Source of the DNA: an uncultured Phycisphaerales bacterium
GTDB taxonomy: Bacteria; Planctomycetota; Phycisphaerae; Phycisphaerales; SM1A02
Reading direction: 5' to 3'
DNA length: 64,000 nucleotides
Assembly (NCBI GenBank): GCA_905480395.1
Contig: CAJQQE010000019.1
Span: forward strand, 29,311 to 93,310
The notes under the pieces are model-generated. The model searched no databases. It was given only the letters and a program-made list of their open reading frames with translations, and was not told where the DNA came from. Shown one piece after another: positions 46,925 to 54,754 of the stretch. The position numbers and the translations under genes were made by a program. The number at the start of each line of letters is the position of its first letter. The stretch's first letter is position 1.

Positions 46925-48613
46925 TCAATCCCGAACCAGTCGCCGGTACTTGATCCGACTTGGATTCGTGGCATCCTCGCCCAGCCGCGCTCGGCGGTCC
47001 GCCTCGTAGCTCGACCAGTCGCCCTCCCACCATCGGACCTGGCTGTCACCCTCAAAGGCAAGGATGTGGGTGGTGATTCGATCAAGAAACCACCGGTCAT
47101 GGCTGATCACGACAGCACAACCCGCGAATGACTCGATCGCCTCTTCGAGCGCCCGAAGCGTGTGGACGTCGAGATCGTTGGTCGGTTCATCCATCAGAAG
47201 AACGTTGGACTCGCTCCGGAGCATCCGCGCCAGATGCACTCGGTTTCGTTCGCCCCCGGAGAGATCATCCACGCACTTCTGTTGATCGGTACCGGTGAAA
47301 CCGAATCGGCTGACGTAGGCACGACTATTGACCGTCGCGTTACCGAGCTTGAGCTCCTCATCACCGTCGGTGATCGCCTCCCAGATTGACTTGCCTTCCG
47401 GGAGCGAACCCCGCCCCTGCTCGACGTAACCGAGCTTGACCGTCTCACCCACCTCAAAGCTGCCGGCATCGACCTGCGCTTCGCCGGTGATCATCTTGAA
47501 CATGGTGGTCTTGCCAGCACCGTTGGGGCCGACCACGCCGACCACGCCGCCCGGTGGCAGTTCAAACGTGAGGTTGTCGAACAGCAATTTCTCGCCGAAG
47601 GCCTTCGAGACCGACTTTGCCGAGATCACTCGATCGCCAAGACGGGGGCCCGGCGGAATCCAGATCTCGATTTCCTGCAACTTGTCCCGCCCTTGTTCGC
47701 CGAGCATTCGCTCATAGGATGCGATCCGAGCCTTATTCTTGGACTGTCGGCCTTGGGGGTTCTGCTGGATCCACTGCAACTCCCGCTGCAGGGATTTTCG
47801 ACGCTTATCCTCGCCACGCGCTTCGACCGCAAGCCGTTTGTCTTTCTGTTCCAGCCATGACGAATAGTTTCCCTGCCACGGAATCCCCTCGCCCCGATCG
47901 AGCTCAAGGATCCAACCCGCGACGTTGTCGAGAAAGTAGCGGTCATGGGTGACCGCGATGACGGTCCCCGAATATCGTTGGAGATGCTGTTCGAGCCAAG
48001 CGATGCTCTCGGCATCAAGATGGTTGGTCGGTTCGTCGAGCAACAAGATGTCTGGTTTGGTCAGGAGAAGTCGGCACAGCGCGACCCTTCGTTTCTCACC
48101 GCCCGACAACGTGTCACAGGACTGATCCTCGGGTGGACAACGCAGCGCATCCATGGCCTGCTTGAGCCTGCTGTCGAGTTCCCAGGCGTCAAGCGCATCC
48201 AACTTCTCCTGAACCTCGCCCTGCCGCTCGAGGAGTTTCTCCATTTCCTCCGGCGTCATTTCCTCCGCGAAGCGTTCATTGATCTGCTCGAACTCCTTGA
48301 GCAAGGCGACCGTCGCGCCAGCCCCCTCCTCGACCATCTCGCGAACCGTTCGAGTCTCATCAATCAGCGGCTCCTGTTCGAGGTAGCCGATGGTGAACCC
48401 ACGCTTCATATGGGTATGTCCCTCGAAGTCGGCATCCGCGCCGGCGAGGATTCGAAGCAAGGTCGACTTTCCCGAGCCATTCAGCCCGAGCACGCCGATC
48501 TTGGCACCGTGAAAATAGCTGAGGGAGACATCCTTGAGAATGTCCTTCTTGCCCACCCGCTTGGTGACCCCCGCCATGGTGTAAATGATGTTTTCTGAGT
48601 GACCCGCGGCCAT
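46925..48613 (-). CDS. ettA: energy-dependent translational throttle protein EttA (ABC-F)
   Basis: The 562-residue protein has two ABC ATPase domains and no membrane domain. Domain 1: GLNGSGKSTLL and LSGGEKRRVALCRLLL, then DEPTNHLD; domain 2: GPNGAGKTTMF, LSGGERNRVHLARML and DEPTNDLD. The arm of EttA lies between the first Walker A and signature (around residues 95-140, EEMTPEEMEKLLERQGEVQ). The linker WIPPGPRLGDRVI between domains is typical of EttA. It gates entry of the ribosome into elongation by sensing ATP/ADP. Length (about 555) fits EttA. Confidence 0.95.
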   Translation of the reverse strand: MAAGHSENIIYTMAGVTKRVGKKDILKDVSLSYFHGAKIGVLGLNGSGKSTLLRILAGADADFEGHTHMKRGFTIGYLEQEPLIDETRTVREMVEEGAGATVALLKEFEQINERFAEEMTPEEMEKLLERQGEVQEKLDALDAWELDSRLKQAMDALRCPPEDQSCDTLSGGEKRRVALCRLLLTKPDILLLDEPTNHLDAESIAWLEQHLQRYSGTVIAVTHDRYFLDNVAGWILELDRGEGIPWQGNYSSWLEQKDKRLAVEARGEDKRRKSLQRELQWIQQNPQGRQSKNKARIASYERMLGEQGRDKLQEIEIWIPPGPRLGDRVISAKSVSKAFGEKLLFDNLTFELPPGGVVGVVGPNGAGKTTMFKMITGEAQVDAGSFEVGETVKLGYVEQGRGSLPEGKSIWEAITDGDEELKLGNATVNSRAYVSRFGFTGTDQQKCVDDLSGGERNRVHLARMLRSESNVLLMDEPTNDLDVHTLRALEEAIESFAGCAVVISHDRWFLDRITTHILAFEGDSQVRWWEGDWSSYEADRRARLGEDATNPSRIKYRRLVRD

Positions 48614-48704
48614 GCCGATGCTCCTCTACTGAATCTGACGACCCGCAGGACAACCGGCGGGTTCCGAGATGCTACCGTCCATACGCCCTTTCGCGGAGCC
48701 CCCG

Positions 48705-49424
48705 ATGACCACTCGTCCAGAACTTTCGACCAGACCCGCCGCAGTCGAGATGACCTGGGCGGACATTGCCTTTGTCCACTGGCCAGTCCCGGTCGAGATC
48801 ATGCGTCCTCTCATTCCCCGCGAACTTGAGCTGGATGTCCATGGTGGCGTCGCTTGGGTCGGGCTCATCCCATTCGAGATGCGTGACTGCCACTTTCGGG
48901 GCGTACCGCCCCTCCCCGGACTCGGCACTTTCTTGGAGTGCAACGTCCGGACCTATGTCCGCCATCGGGGGATACCCGGCGTGTGGTTCTTTTCGCTGGA
49001 TGCGGAATCACGGTTCGCGGTGATCGGCGGCCGAGTCGTCTGGGGATTGAACTATCGGCTGGCGAGTTTCACACGGGAGCAATCCACCAACTCGACGCGG
49101 TATGCCATCTCGAGAAATCGCGGCGACGGATCAGGACGCATTGACTGGACCACTGGGGAGGCGATGCCGACGCCGACCCCGGACTCTCTGGAACATTTCC
49201 TGGTGGAGCGATACCACCTCTATTCGAAGCGGCGAGGTCGACTGATCCGTGGGCGAGTCTCCCACCCGCCCTGGAAACTTCGATCCGCTCGAATCGATTC
49301 CATCGACACCGGGCTCGTCACCGCCGCGGGCATCGCGGTTGAGGGGGAACCGATCGCATTCTGCTCCGAGGGCGTCCGAGTTTCCGGATTCTCGCCCGTG
49401 GATGCCAATCTTCCCCAAGCGTGA
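48705..49424 (+). CDS. DUF2071 / YqjF-family protein
   Basis: The 239-residue protein has the DUF2071 pattern: MTWADIAFVHWPVPVEIMRPLIP at the N-terminus (given here in two parts: MTWADIAFVHWPV, PVEIMRPLIP), then VAWVGLIPFEMRD, NVRTYVRHRGIPGVWFFSLD and LVERYHLYSKRRGRLIRG. The family shares the acetoacetate-decarboxylase-like fold; its biochemical function is not settled. ATG 48705 follows GGAG by 7 bases; the frame also has an upstream ATG at 48669. It lies divergently from ettA and is followed 24 bases later by the thiol oxidoreductase gene, probably one transcript. Confidence 0.85.
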   Translation: MTTRPELSTRPAAVEMTWADIAFVHWPVPVEIMRPLIPRELELDVHGGVAWVGLIPFEMRDCHFRGVPPLPGLGTFLECNVRTYVRHRGIPGVWFFSLDAESRFAVIGGRVVWGLNYRLASFTREQSTNSTRYAISRNRGDGSGRIDWTTGEAMPTPTPDSLEHFLVERYHLYSKRRGRLIRGRVSHPPWKLRSARIDSIDTGLVTAAGIAVEGEPIAFCSEGVRVSGFSPVDANLPQA

Positions 49425-49448
49425 GCATTGACCTCGTATGATCCAAGG

Positions 49449-49871
49449 ATGCCCGATTCCCCGTCCATCCCAGACGGTGCGACCGCCGTCGTTTTCTATG
49501 ACGGCGAATGCGGACTCTGTGAACAATGCGTCGCATGGTGCCTGAACAGAGATCGCCATCGACGACTTCGATTCGCACCGCTCCAGGGAAAGACCTTTGC
49601 ATCGCTCGAGGCCTCCGAGAAACCGACTGACCTCTCGACGATGGTCGTCTGGGATGCCCGTGGCCTGCATCAAGAGAGCGACGCCACACTGGCCATGTTG
49701 AGCGGGATCGGTGGACCTTGGCGTGCCGTCGCGTTGATGGGGCGAGCCCTCCCCCGGGCACTTCGGAACGTCGCGTATCGGTTCGTCGCCAGGCGTCGAT
49801 ACCGCTGGTTCGGCTCCGGGGATGCGTGCCGCGTTCCAAGGGACCAGGAAGCAGCCTGCTTTCTCCCCTGA
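49449..49871 (+). CDS. DUF393 (DCC-type) thiol-disulfide oxidoreductase-like protein
   Basis: A 140-residue protein with the signature VVFYDGECGLCEQCVAWCLNRD: DGECGLC is the DxxCxxC motif of the DCC family, which has a thioredoxin-like fold. The middle reads LRFAPLQGKT and WDARGLHQESDA. Its C-terminal part GRALPRALRNVAYRFVARRRYRWFG is also typical (given in parts: LPRALRNVAYRFVA, RRRYRWFG). It has no signal peptide. The function is thought to be redox. The start ATG 49449 has CCAAGG just before it; a TTG at 49428 is possible. Confidence 0.88.
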   Translation: MPDSPSIPDGATAVVFYDGECGLCEQCVAWCLNRDRHRRLRFAPLQGKTFASLEASEKPTDLSTMVVWDARGLHQESDATLAMLSGIGGPWRAVALMGRALPRALRNVAYRFVARRRYRWFGSGDACRVPRDQEAACFLP

Positions 49872-49885
49872 CCTCTAGGATTCGA

Positions 49886-50284
49886 TCAACCGTCGACGGC
49901 GTGGGCTTGAAGACGGTCCAGCGGAACGATATCGAGTGTCCTGCGATGCGTCGCGGCGAGCACCACCTGCGGTGCCTGTCCGGCAAGATCCGCTTCCAGC
50001 CAACGGGCAGCACACAGGCACCATCGATCACCAGGATTCACCCCTTCGAATCCCCACTCGGGACGTGGCGTCGACAGATCGTTTCCGGCGGCCTTACTAA
50101 ACGTCAGGAATTCCGCGGTCAACAGACAGCAGACACTGTGCACCCCGTGATCGTCCTCGCCAGATCGACAGCACCCATCACGGTAGAAGCCGGTCACCGG
50201 ATCGACACTACAGGTCTCGAGCCTTCCGCCGAGAACATTGCGATCGTGGGAGTCGGTTTGAGCATCGTCAGCGGCACGGATCAT
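49886..50284 (-). CDS. DUF2237-family protein
   Basis: The 132-residue protein carries the family pattern NVLGGRLETCSVDPVTGFYRDG (given as NVLGGRLETCSVDP, TGFYRDGCC), then HSVCCLLTAEFLTFSKAAGN, DLSTPRPEWGF and PGDRWCLCAARW. The conserved cysteines (ETC, GCC, CC, WCLC) suggest metal binding or disulfides. Its function is unknown. It converges with the DCC-type gene, 14 bases apart. Confidence 0.88.
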   Translation of the reverse strand: MIRAADDAQTDSHDRNVLGGRLETCSVDPVTGFYRDGCCRSGEDDHGVHSVCCLLTAEFLTFSKAAGNDLSTPRPEWGFEGVNPGDRWCLCAARWLEADLAGQAPQVVLAATHRRTLDIVPLDRLQAHAVDG

Positions 50285-50407
50285 ACGTATCTCTCCTGCC
50301 CGGTTTCATCGGGGATTGAGTCGATGCCCGTCGGCCACTAGGGCCCGCGAGCAAGATTACAAATCCAGCGGCGAGTGATCGTTCTTCAACGAGGACCGTG
50401 ACTGGGC

Positions 50408-51172
50408 TCATTTTTTCGTCGGCGTTGATGACGCCGCAGGCGCTACTTCGGAAGTCGGTGCCGCGTTCGAACGGTCGCTGATCGCCGCCTCGACCTCCTC
50501 AACCGCTTCGGGGATAACGCTCTTCGTGCTACTGGCCAAAGATTGCTGAAATCCCGTGAGCATCATGTCTGACGCGATCGCGACAAGAATGAGCCCCATG
50601 AAACGCAGGATGATCTGTTGGGCCCCTGCGGTGAGGAATCGCCCGATGAATCCACTCATGGCGAAACAGGCCCCCATAATCAGGGTGAGCGCTGCGGTTC
50701 CTGCGGCCACGCCGATGGTTCCCCCGAGGGTCGGGTATGCCGCTGCGACCGTGATCACGGTCGCGATTGAACCTGGACCGCCAAGAATTGGCATGGAGAG
50801 TGGAACGATGAGCGTGCTATTGACGCGTTCCTCTTCCCCGTTGACGGTTGCAATCTGTGAATCACCAGCGTCGGTCTGGTGGGCCGGATTATCGCCACCA
50901 TGAAGCATCTTGAATCCGATGCCCAGCACGATGAGACCTCCGGCAAGCTGGAACGCCGGGAGAGAGATCCCAAAGGCGTTCAGCACGGCGGTGCCGCCAA
51001 ACGCGGCCCCGATCAGGATGATCAAGACCGTGATCGTCACCTTGATCGCAGCCTTCACCTTGAACGCGAGGGGAAGGTCCCCGGTCATTGAAATGAAGAT
51101 CCCCGTATTGCCGATGGGGTTCATCATCGCAAAAAGTGCGAGAAACGCTTTAATGAATGCTGCATATTCCAT
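50408..51172 (-). CDS. MarC-family integral membrane protein
   Basis: A 254-residue protein with six predicted helices and the MarC signature AFLALFAMMNPIGNTGIFI in the first (the NPIG motif recurs in related transporters), then LIILIGAAFGGTAVLNAFG, LQLAGGLIVLGIGFKML (as FQLAGGLIVLGIGFKM) and PLSMPILGGPGSIATVIT. The family is sometimes annotated as neutral amino-acid transporters, without firm evidence. A charged, Ala-rich tail (EAVEEVEAAISDRSNAAP) extends about 40 residues beyond the last helix. ATG 51172 is chosen; the frame opens at 51205. Confidence 0.88.
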   Translation of the reverse strand: MEYAAFIKAFLALFAMMNPIGNTGIFISMTGDLPLAFKVKAAIKVTITVLIILIGAAFGGTAVLNAFGISLPAFQLAGGLIVLGIGFKMLHGGDNPAHQTDAGDSQIATVNGEEERVNSTLIVPLSMPILGGPGSIATVITVAAAYPTLGGTIGVAAGTAALTLIMGACFAMSGFIGRFLTAGAQQIILRFMGLILVAIASDMMLTGFQQSLASSTKSVIPEAVEEVEAAISDRSNAAPTSEVAPAASSTPTKK

Positions 51173-51254
51173 CCATGCATGATCCCTGATTGCAGAACAA
51201 CCCACAACCCCAGCGGCCCATTCTGGTCCGGCTGGCCCCCGCCATCCTGCCTTC

Positions 51255-51298
51255 TAAAACCAAAACCACCTCGACCCGTCTGTGAAGACGGGCCGAGG
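51255..51298 (-). terminator. intrinsic terminator of the carbonic anhydrase transcript
   Basis: On the reverse strand CCTCGGCCCGTCT (from 51298) pairs with AGACGGGTCGAGG around a TCAC loop, followed by TGGTTTTGGTTTTAG. It lies 143 bases beyond the stop of the gene at 51441. Confidence 0.65.
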
Positions 51299-51440
51299 CG
51301 GGATTGTTCAAGGCTACTGGTCGATCGAAACCAAGCCGACTCGCTTGAGGGCGATGCCCTTCCGCAAGTCCCCGGAGCCACTCTCGATCCTCAGCGAGAA
51401 GGCTCCGGCGAAGACCTCAAGGCCTGGTCTGAACATTCGT

Positions 51441-52166
51441 TCAACGCTTCGTGATCGTAAAGACGCCGCTGGCGAGGTCCTGCACCCCGGCAATGACCTT
51501 GAGTGTGCCATTGGCCACCGCTTCCTTGATGACTGTCGATCGCTTCAGGAGCTCTGAAACTCCGATATTGGCATTGCACTCAGTGGCCTTGGCCAAAGCG
51601 TCGGGGTCAGTGGGGTCAACGGCGAGGGCGCAAGGCGAGACGATCTGGTCGATCAACTGCGGCAGCGATCCCGGCAAGACGCTGGTATCTCCGCGATGTT
51701 CGATCGCGGCATTCACGGCGCCACACCCACTGTGGCCCATCACCACGATTAACTTGGTTCCCAGGACAGCAACCCCAAATTCGAGGCTCGCGATCCCCTC
51801 AAGCGTCGCAATGTTGCCCGCGACCGCGCAGACAAAGAGTTGGCCAAGAGGTTGGTCGAAGCAGATTTCGGGAGCGACGCGAGAATCAGCACATCGAATA
51901 ATCGCGGCAAACGGCGCTTGACCAGCGGCCAGGTCCGCCCGGTCGACCTCAATTTTCTGGGCCGCGGCCTTCCGACTGACGAAACGCTTATTGCCGTCCA
52001 TGAGCTTCGCGATCGCCTCATCTGGCGTGCCAGGTGCCGGATCAACGATCGGCGCCACCGGTGCGAAGGCGAGCGACGCAACCGCCGCGGCAAGCACCGC
52101 AAGAACAACTCTGGGGCTCGTTGAACCTCGGTGGAAAGACGAAATCGGCTGATTCTGATGGTTCAT
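51441..52166 (-). CDS. exported beta-class carbonic anhydrase
   Basis: A 241-residue protein with a hydrophobic signal segment (RVVLAVLAAAVASLAFAPVA) and a beta-carbonic-anhydrase core: IIRCADSRVAPEICFDQ supplies the zinc cysteine and the catalytic Asp-Arg pair, and VMGHSGCGAVNAAIEHRG supplies the zinc His and Cys. It interconverts CO2 and bicarbonate. A signal peptide in a beta-class enzyme is less common than a cytoplasmic location and suggests periplasmic action. It has its own terminator. The region between it and the helicase at 52580 is described separately. Confidence 0.92.
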   Translation of the reverse strand: MNHQNQPISSFHRGSTSPRVVLAVLAAAVASLAFAPVAPIVDPAPGTPDEAIAKLMDGNKRFVSRKAAAQKIEVDRADLAAGQAPFAAIIRCADSRVAPEICFDQPLGQLFVCAVAGNIATLEGIASLEFGVAVLGTKLIVVMGHSGCGAVNAAIEHRGDTSVLPGSLPQLIDQIVSPCALAVDPTDPDALAKATECNANIGVSELLKRSTVIKEAVANGTLKVIAGVQDLASGVFTITKR

Positions 52167-52579
52167 GACTGGAGATACCTTCTTCTTGAAAATTTGGAAA
52201 AAACACGGGCTAGGGTCCGAATATAGCCCGCCTCACGACTCGGCAGATTAGCAAATAGCCTCTTGACCACCGTTGCCACTTGCCGCAATGTTCCGCTTTT
52301 TACCAAAGGAACCCCGAGCTCGCGCCCGGCAAGAAATGCTGATCGACGTCGAGTCGTTGGCATTCAGAAGGACGCCGCGAATCGCAGACAAACTGAAACC
52401 ACTATGGACTTTCGCCTTTGGATCCACTATTGTGGACCAATTCGGGTGATGCTGACGATCTAGCGAACGCACTCCCGACGACCGGTGGCTTTAAGAGGAC
52501 GTGTTCCACGTCCGGAGACCTTCCGGTTTTTACAAGCCACCGGATGCGCCCCGACATCCGGAATCCAGAGAATCTACTC
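52167..52579 (+). other. 413-base upstream and leader region of the DEAD-box helicase gene
   Basis: This interval lies between the divergent carbonic anhydrase and helicase genes. No gene is visible. The 100 bases before the helicase start contain nested inverted repeats, listed at 52482-52543. Confidence 0.6.
52482..52543 (+). promoter_or_regulatory. multi-hairpin leader of the DEAD-box helicase mRNA
   Basis: CCGGTGGCTT (52482-52491) and AAGCCACCGG (52534-52543) form a perfect 10-bp stem. Between them are GGACGTG(TTC)CACGTCC (52497-52513) and CCGGA(GACCT)TCCGG (52512-52526), the latter followed by TTTTT. A three-way junction or an attenuator can therefore form 37 bases before the start codon. 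Cold-shock helicases often have long structured leaders, so a temperature- or autoregulated leader is inferred. Confidence 0.5.
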
Positions 52580-54496
52580 ATGAGCTTCCACGAAATGAGG
52601 CTGTCAGAGCCTATCGTTCGCGCGGTCACCGACGACGGTTACGAGACACCGACGCCAATCCAAGCACACGCTATCCCCGAGGCCATGAAGGGCCGAGACG
52701 TCCTTGGCTGCGCCCAGACCGGAACCGGTAAGACCTGTGCTTTTGCCCTCCCAATCCTTCATCGTCTCGCGGAAAACGCGCCGACCGTGGAGCCCGCATC
52801 CGGCGGAAATCGCAAGAACCGCCGACAGGGAATGCGAGGCCGACTCCCCCGAGCACTCGTCCTGTGCCCGACTCGCGAGCTCGCGAGCCAGATCTTTGAA
52901 AGTTTCAACACCTACGGTCGAAACCTCCACCTCCGCCACGCCGTGATCTATGGCGGCGTCAGCCAAGGCAAGCAAGTCACCGCCTTGCGAAACGGCATCG
53001 ACGTCTTGGTGGCGACGCCCGGCCGATTGCTCGACTTGATCAATCAAGGCTTTGTCGACCTGAGCCAGATCGAAGTGCTGGTCCTCGACGAAGCCGATCG
53101 CATGCTCGATATGGGGTTCATCAACGACATCCGTCGGGTGGTCAGCCTCGTCCCCGAGAAACGCCAGACCCTCTTCTTCTCGGCCACGGTCTCGCCCGAG
53201 ATTCGACGCCTTGCAGATTCCATGCTTGACGATCCGGCGAAGATCGAAACCGCACCAGAGTCGACCACTGCTAAGTCGATCACCCAAAACGTCTATCTCG
53301 TTGAACGCAAGAACAAGCCGGCCTTGCTGGAGTTTCTCTTCAACCGCGGTGACATGGGCCGAACCCTCATCTTCACCCGTACCAAGCATGGCGCCGACAA
53401 GTTGACCAAGATCCTGCGGAAAGCGAAGGTCAAAGCCGAATCGATTCACGGGAATAAGTCGCAAAACGCGAGAACCAAGGCCATGGACGGATTCCGCGCG
53501 GGCAAGATCCCGGTGCTAGTGGCCACCGATATTGCGTCTCGCGGCATTGACGTCGACGAGATCACCCATGTCGTCAACTATGACATGCCGATCGATCCGG
53601 AGACCTACGTCCACCGGATCGGACGCACTGCTCGGGCGGGCGCCTCGGGCATCGCGGTCTCCTTCTGTGATCGCGACGAGTTGAGCAAGCTTCGGGCCAT
53701 CGAGCAACGAACCGATGCCCGACCTGAAGTCGCCACGGATATTCCGGAACTCACGTACGCCGCACCGAGTCCACGACAGGGCGGCCACTCATCCCATCGA
53801 GGCGACGCCCCCCGCCGAGGTAACGGCTGGAAGTCGAAGCCGCTTCCTCGATCAGGCGGCGGCAAGTCCGGTGGCTGGAAGAAACGAAGTTCGGAGTCCA
53901 ACAACCGTCCTCAGGGCGGCGGCGGTGGCGGCGGCGGATGGAAGTCCAAGCCGGAATCGAAGGAACCTCGGACCGGCGGCGAATGGAAGCCACGAAACCC
54001 CAAACCAGTGCAAGCGAGCGGCGGCAACAACGATGGTTGGAAGTCCAAGCCCGCTCCGCGAGACGGCGATGGCAACGGATGGAAGCCGAAGACCCAGCCC
54101 AAGCCGTCCGGAGACCAGCAGGGCGAGTGGAAGCCAAAGAATGCCAGACCGGCACAGCCCGATGGTGGCAGTAACGGATGGAAGCCCAAGCCCAAGCCTC
54201 GGACCACCGGGAAGCAAGCGGGTGAATGGAAGCCGAAGAATGCCCCCGCTGGCAACTCCGGAAATGGAGATCACGGAGGTGGTTGGAAGACCAAACCACG
54301 ACCCTCCGGCGGTGGATCTTGGACTCCAAACTCGAAGCCCACCGGCGGCAACCGAGGGTCGACCTCCGCACCTCGAAAGTCGGGATCAGGGTCGGGCGCC
54401 AGACCTTGGACCGCCAAAAAGACCTCGGGTGGCAACGCCGGACACGCCCGCCCCTCGAGTGGAAGCGGACAGACGGGGCGAGCACGAAGCCACTGA
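52580..54496 (+). CDS. DEAD-box ATP-dependent RNA helicase with Trp-Lys repeat tail
   Basis: A 638-residue protein with a complete DEAD-box core (residues 1-400): Q motif (TPTPIQAHAIP), Walker A AQTGTGKT (about 43), PTRELA, DEADRMLDMGF (about 169), SAT, and motif VI HRIGRTARAG. The remaining 230 residues are low-complexity, Gly/Lys/Pro/Ser-rich, with ten copies of (G/E)WKxK-type repeats, probably an RNA-binding tail. ATG 52580 is chosen (MSFHEMRLSEP); the frame extends upstream to 52418 over the leader hairpins and is not thought to be translated. Such proteins unwind mRNA or ribosome intermediates, often at low temperature. Confidence 0.92.
   Translation: MSFHEMRLSEPIVRAVTDDGYETPTPIQAHAIPEAMKGRDVLGCAQTGTGKTCAFALPILHRLAENAPTVEPASGGNRKNRRQGMRGRLPRALVLCPTRELASQIFESFNTYGRNLHLRHAVIYGGVSQGKQVTALRNGIDVLVATPGRLLDLINQGFVDLSQIEVLVLDEADRMLDMGFINDIRRVVSLVPEKRQTLFFSATVSPEIRRLADSMLDDPAKIETAPESTTAKSITQNVYLVERKNKPALLEFLFNRGDMGRTLIFTRTKHGADKLTKILRKAKVKAESIHGNKSQNARTKAMDGFRAGKIPVLVATDIASRGIDVDEITHVVNYDMPIDPETYVHRIGRTARAGASGIAVSFCDRDELSKLRAIEQRTDARPEVATDIPELTYAAPSPRQGGHSSHRGDAPRRGNGWKSKPLPRSGGGKSGGWKKRSSESNNRPQGGGGGGGGWKSKPESKEPRTGGEWKPRNPKPVQASGGNNDGWKSKPAPRDGDGNGWKPKTQPKPSGDQQGEWKPKNARPAQPDGGSNGWKPKPKPRTTGKQAGEWKPKNAPAGNSGNGDHGGGWKTKPRPSGGGSWTPNSKPTGGNRGSTSAPRKSGSGSGARPWTAKKTSGGNAGHARPSSGSGQTGRARSH
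53825..54305 (+). repeat. (G/E)WKxK coding repeats in the helicase tail
   Basis: Ten occurrences of a tryptophan-lysine unit are spaced by 12-25 residues: GWKSKP, GWKKRS, GWKSKP, EWKPRN, GWKSKP, GWKPKT, EWKPKN, GWKPKP, EWKPKN and GWKTKP. The intervening spacers are rich in Gly, Pro, Ser, Asn. Confidence 0.8.
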
Positions 54497-54538
54497 TGCC
54501 CTTGAGGCCCCGGATGTGACATTACAGAGAGAGAAGCG

Positions 54539-54573
54539 CCCCCGTCGGATGACCTTCCGACGGGGGTTTTTTT
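54539..54573 (+). terminator. intrinsic terminator of the DEAD-box helicase gene
   Basis: CCCCCGTCGGA (54539-54549) pairs with TCCGACGGGGG (54556-54566), followed by seven T residues. It lies 42 bases beyond the stop codon. Confidence 0.95.
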
Positions 54574-54754
54574 CGTCAACCACTCTGAGAACCGCTGCTT
54601 TGAAACGACGGCGGCGGTTGCAGTATCGATCCTGCTTTTCTTCGAAACCGATCTGTCACATCGGTGAGACATGCCACTACTGGAGGGTGTCCTGGATCAA
54701 TCCCCTTGACTCCGGATCTCACTCGACCAGCATGTCCCCAATCGGAGAAGAACC

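Noticed and set aside
52418..52579. 54-codon upstream extension of the DEAD-box helicase frame
   Set aside because: It covers the leader hairpins and lacks helicase similarity, so ATG 52580 is preferred.
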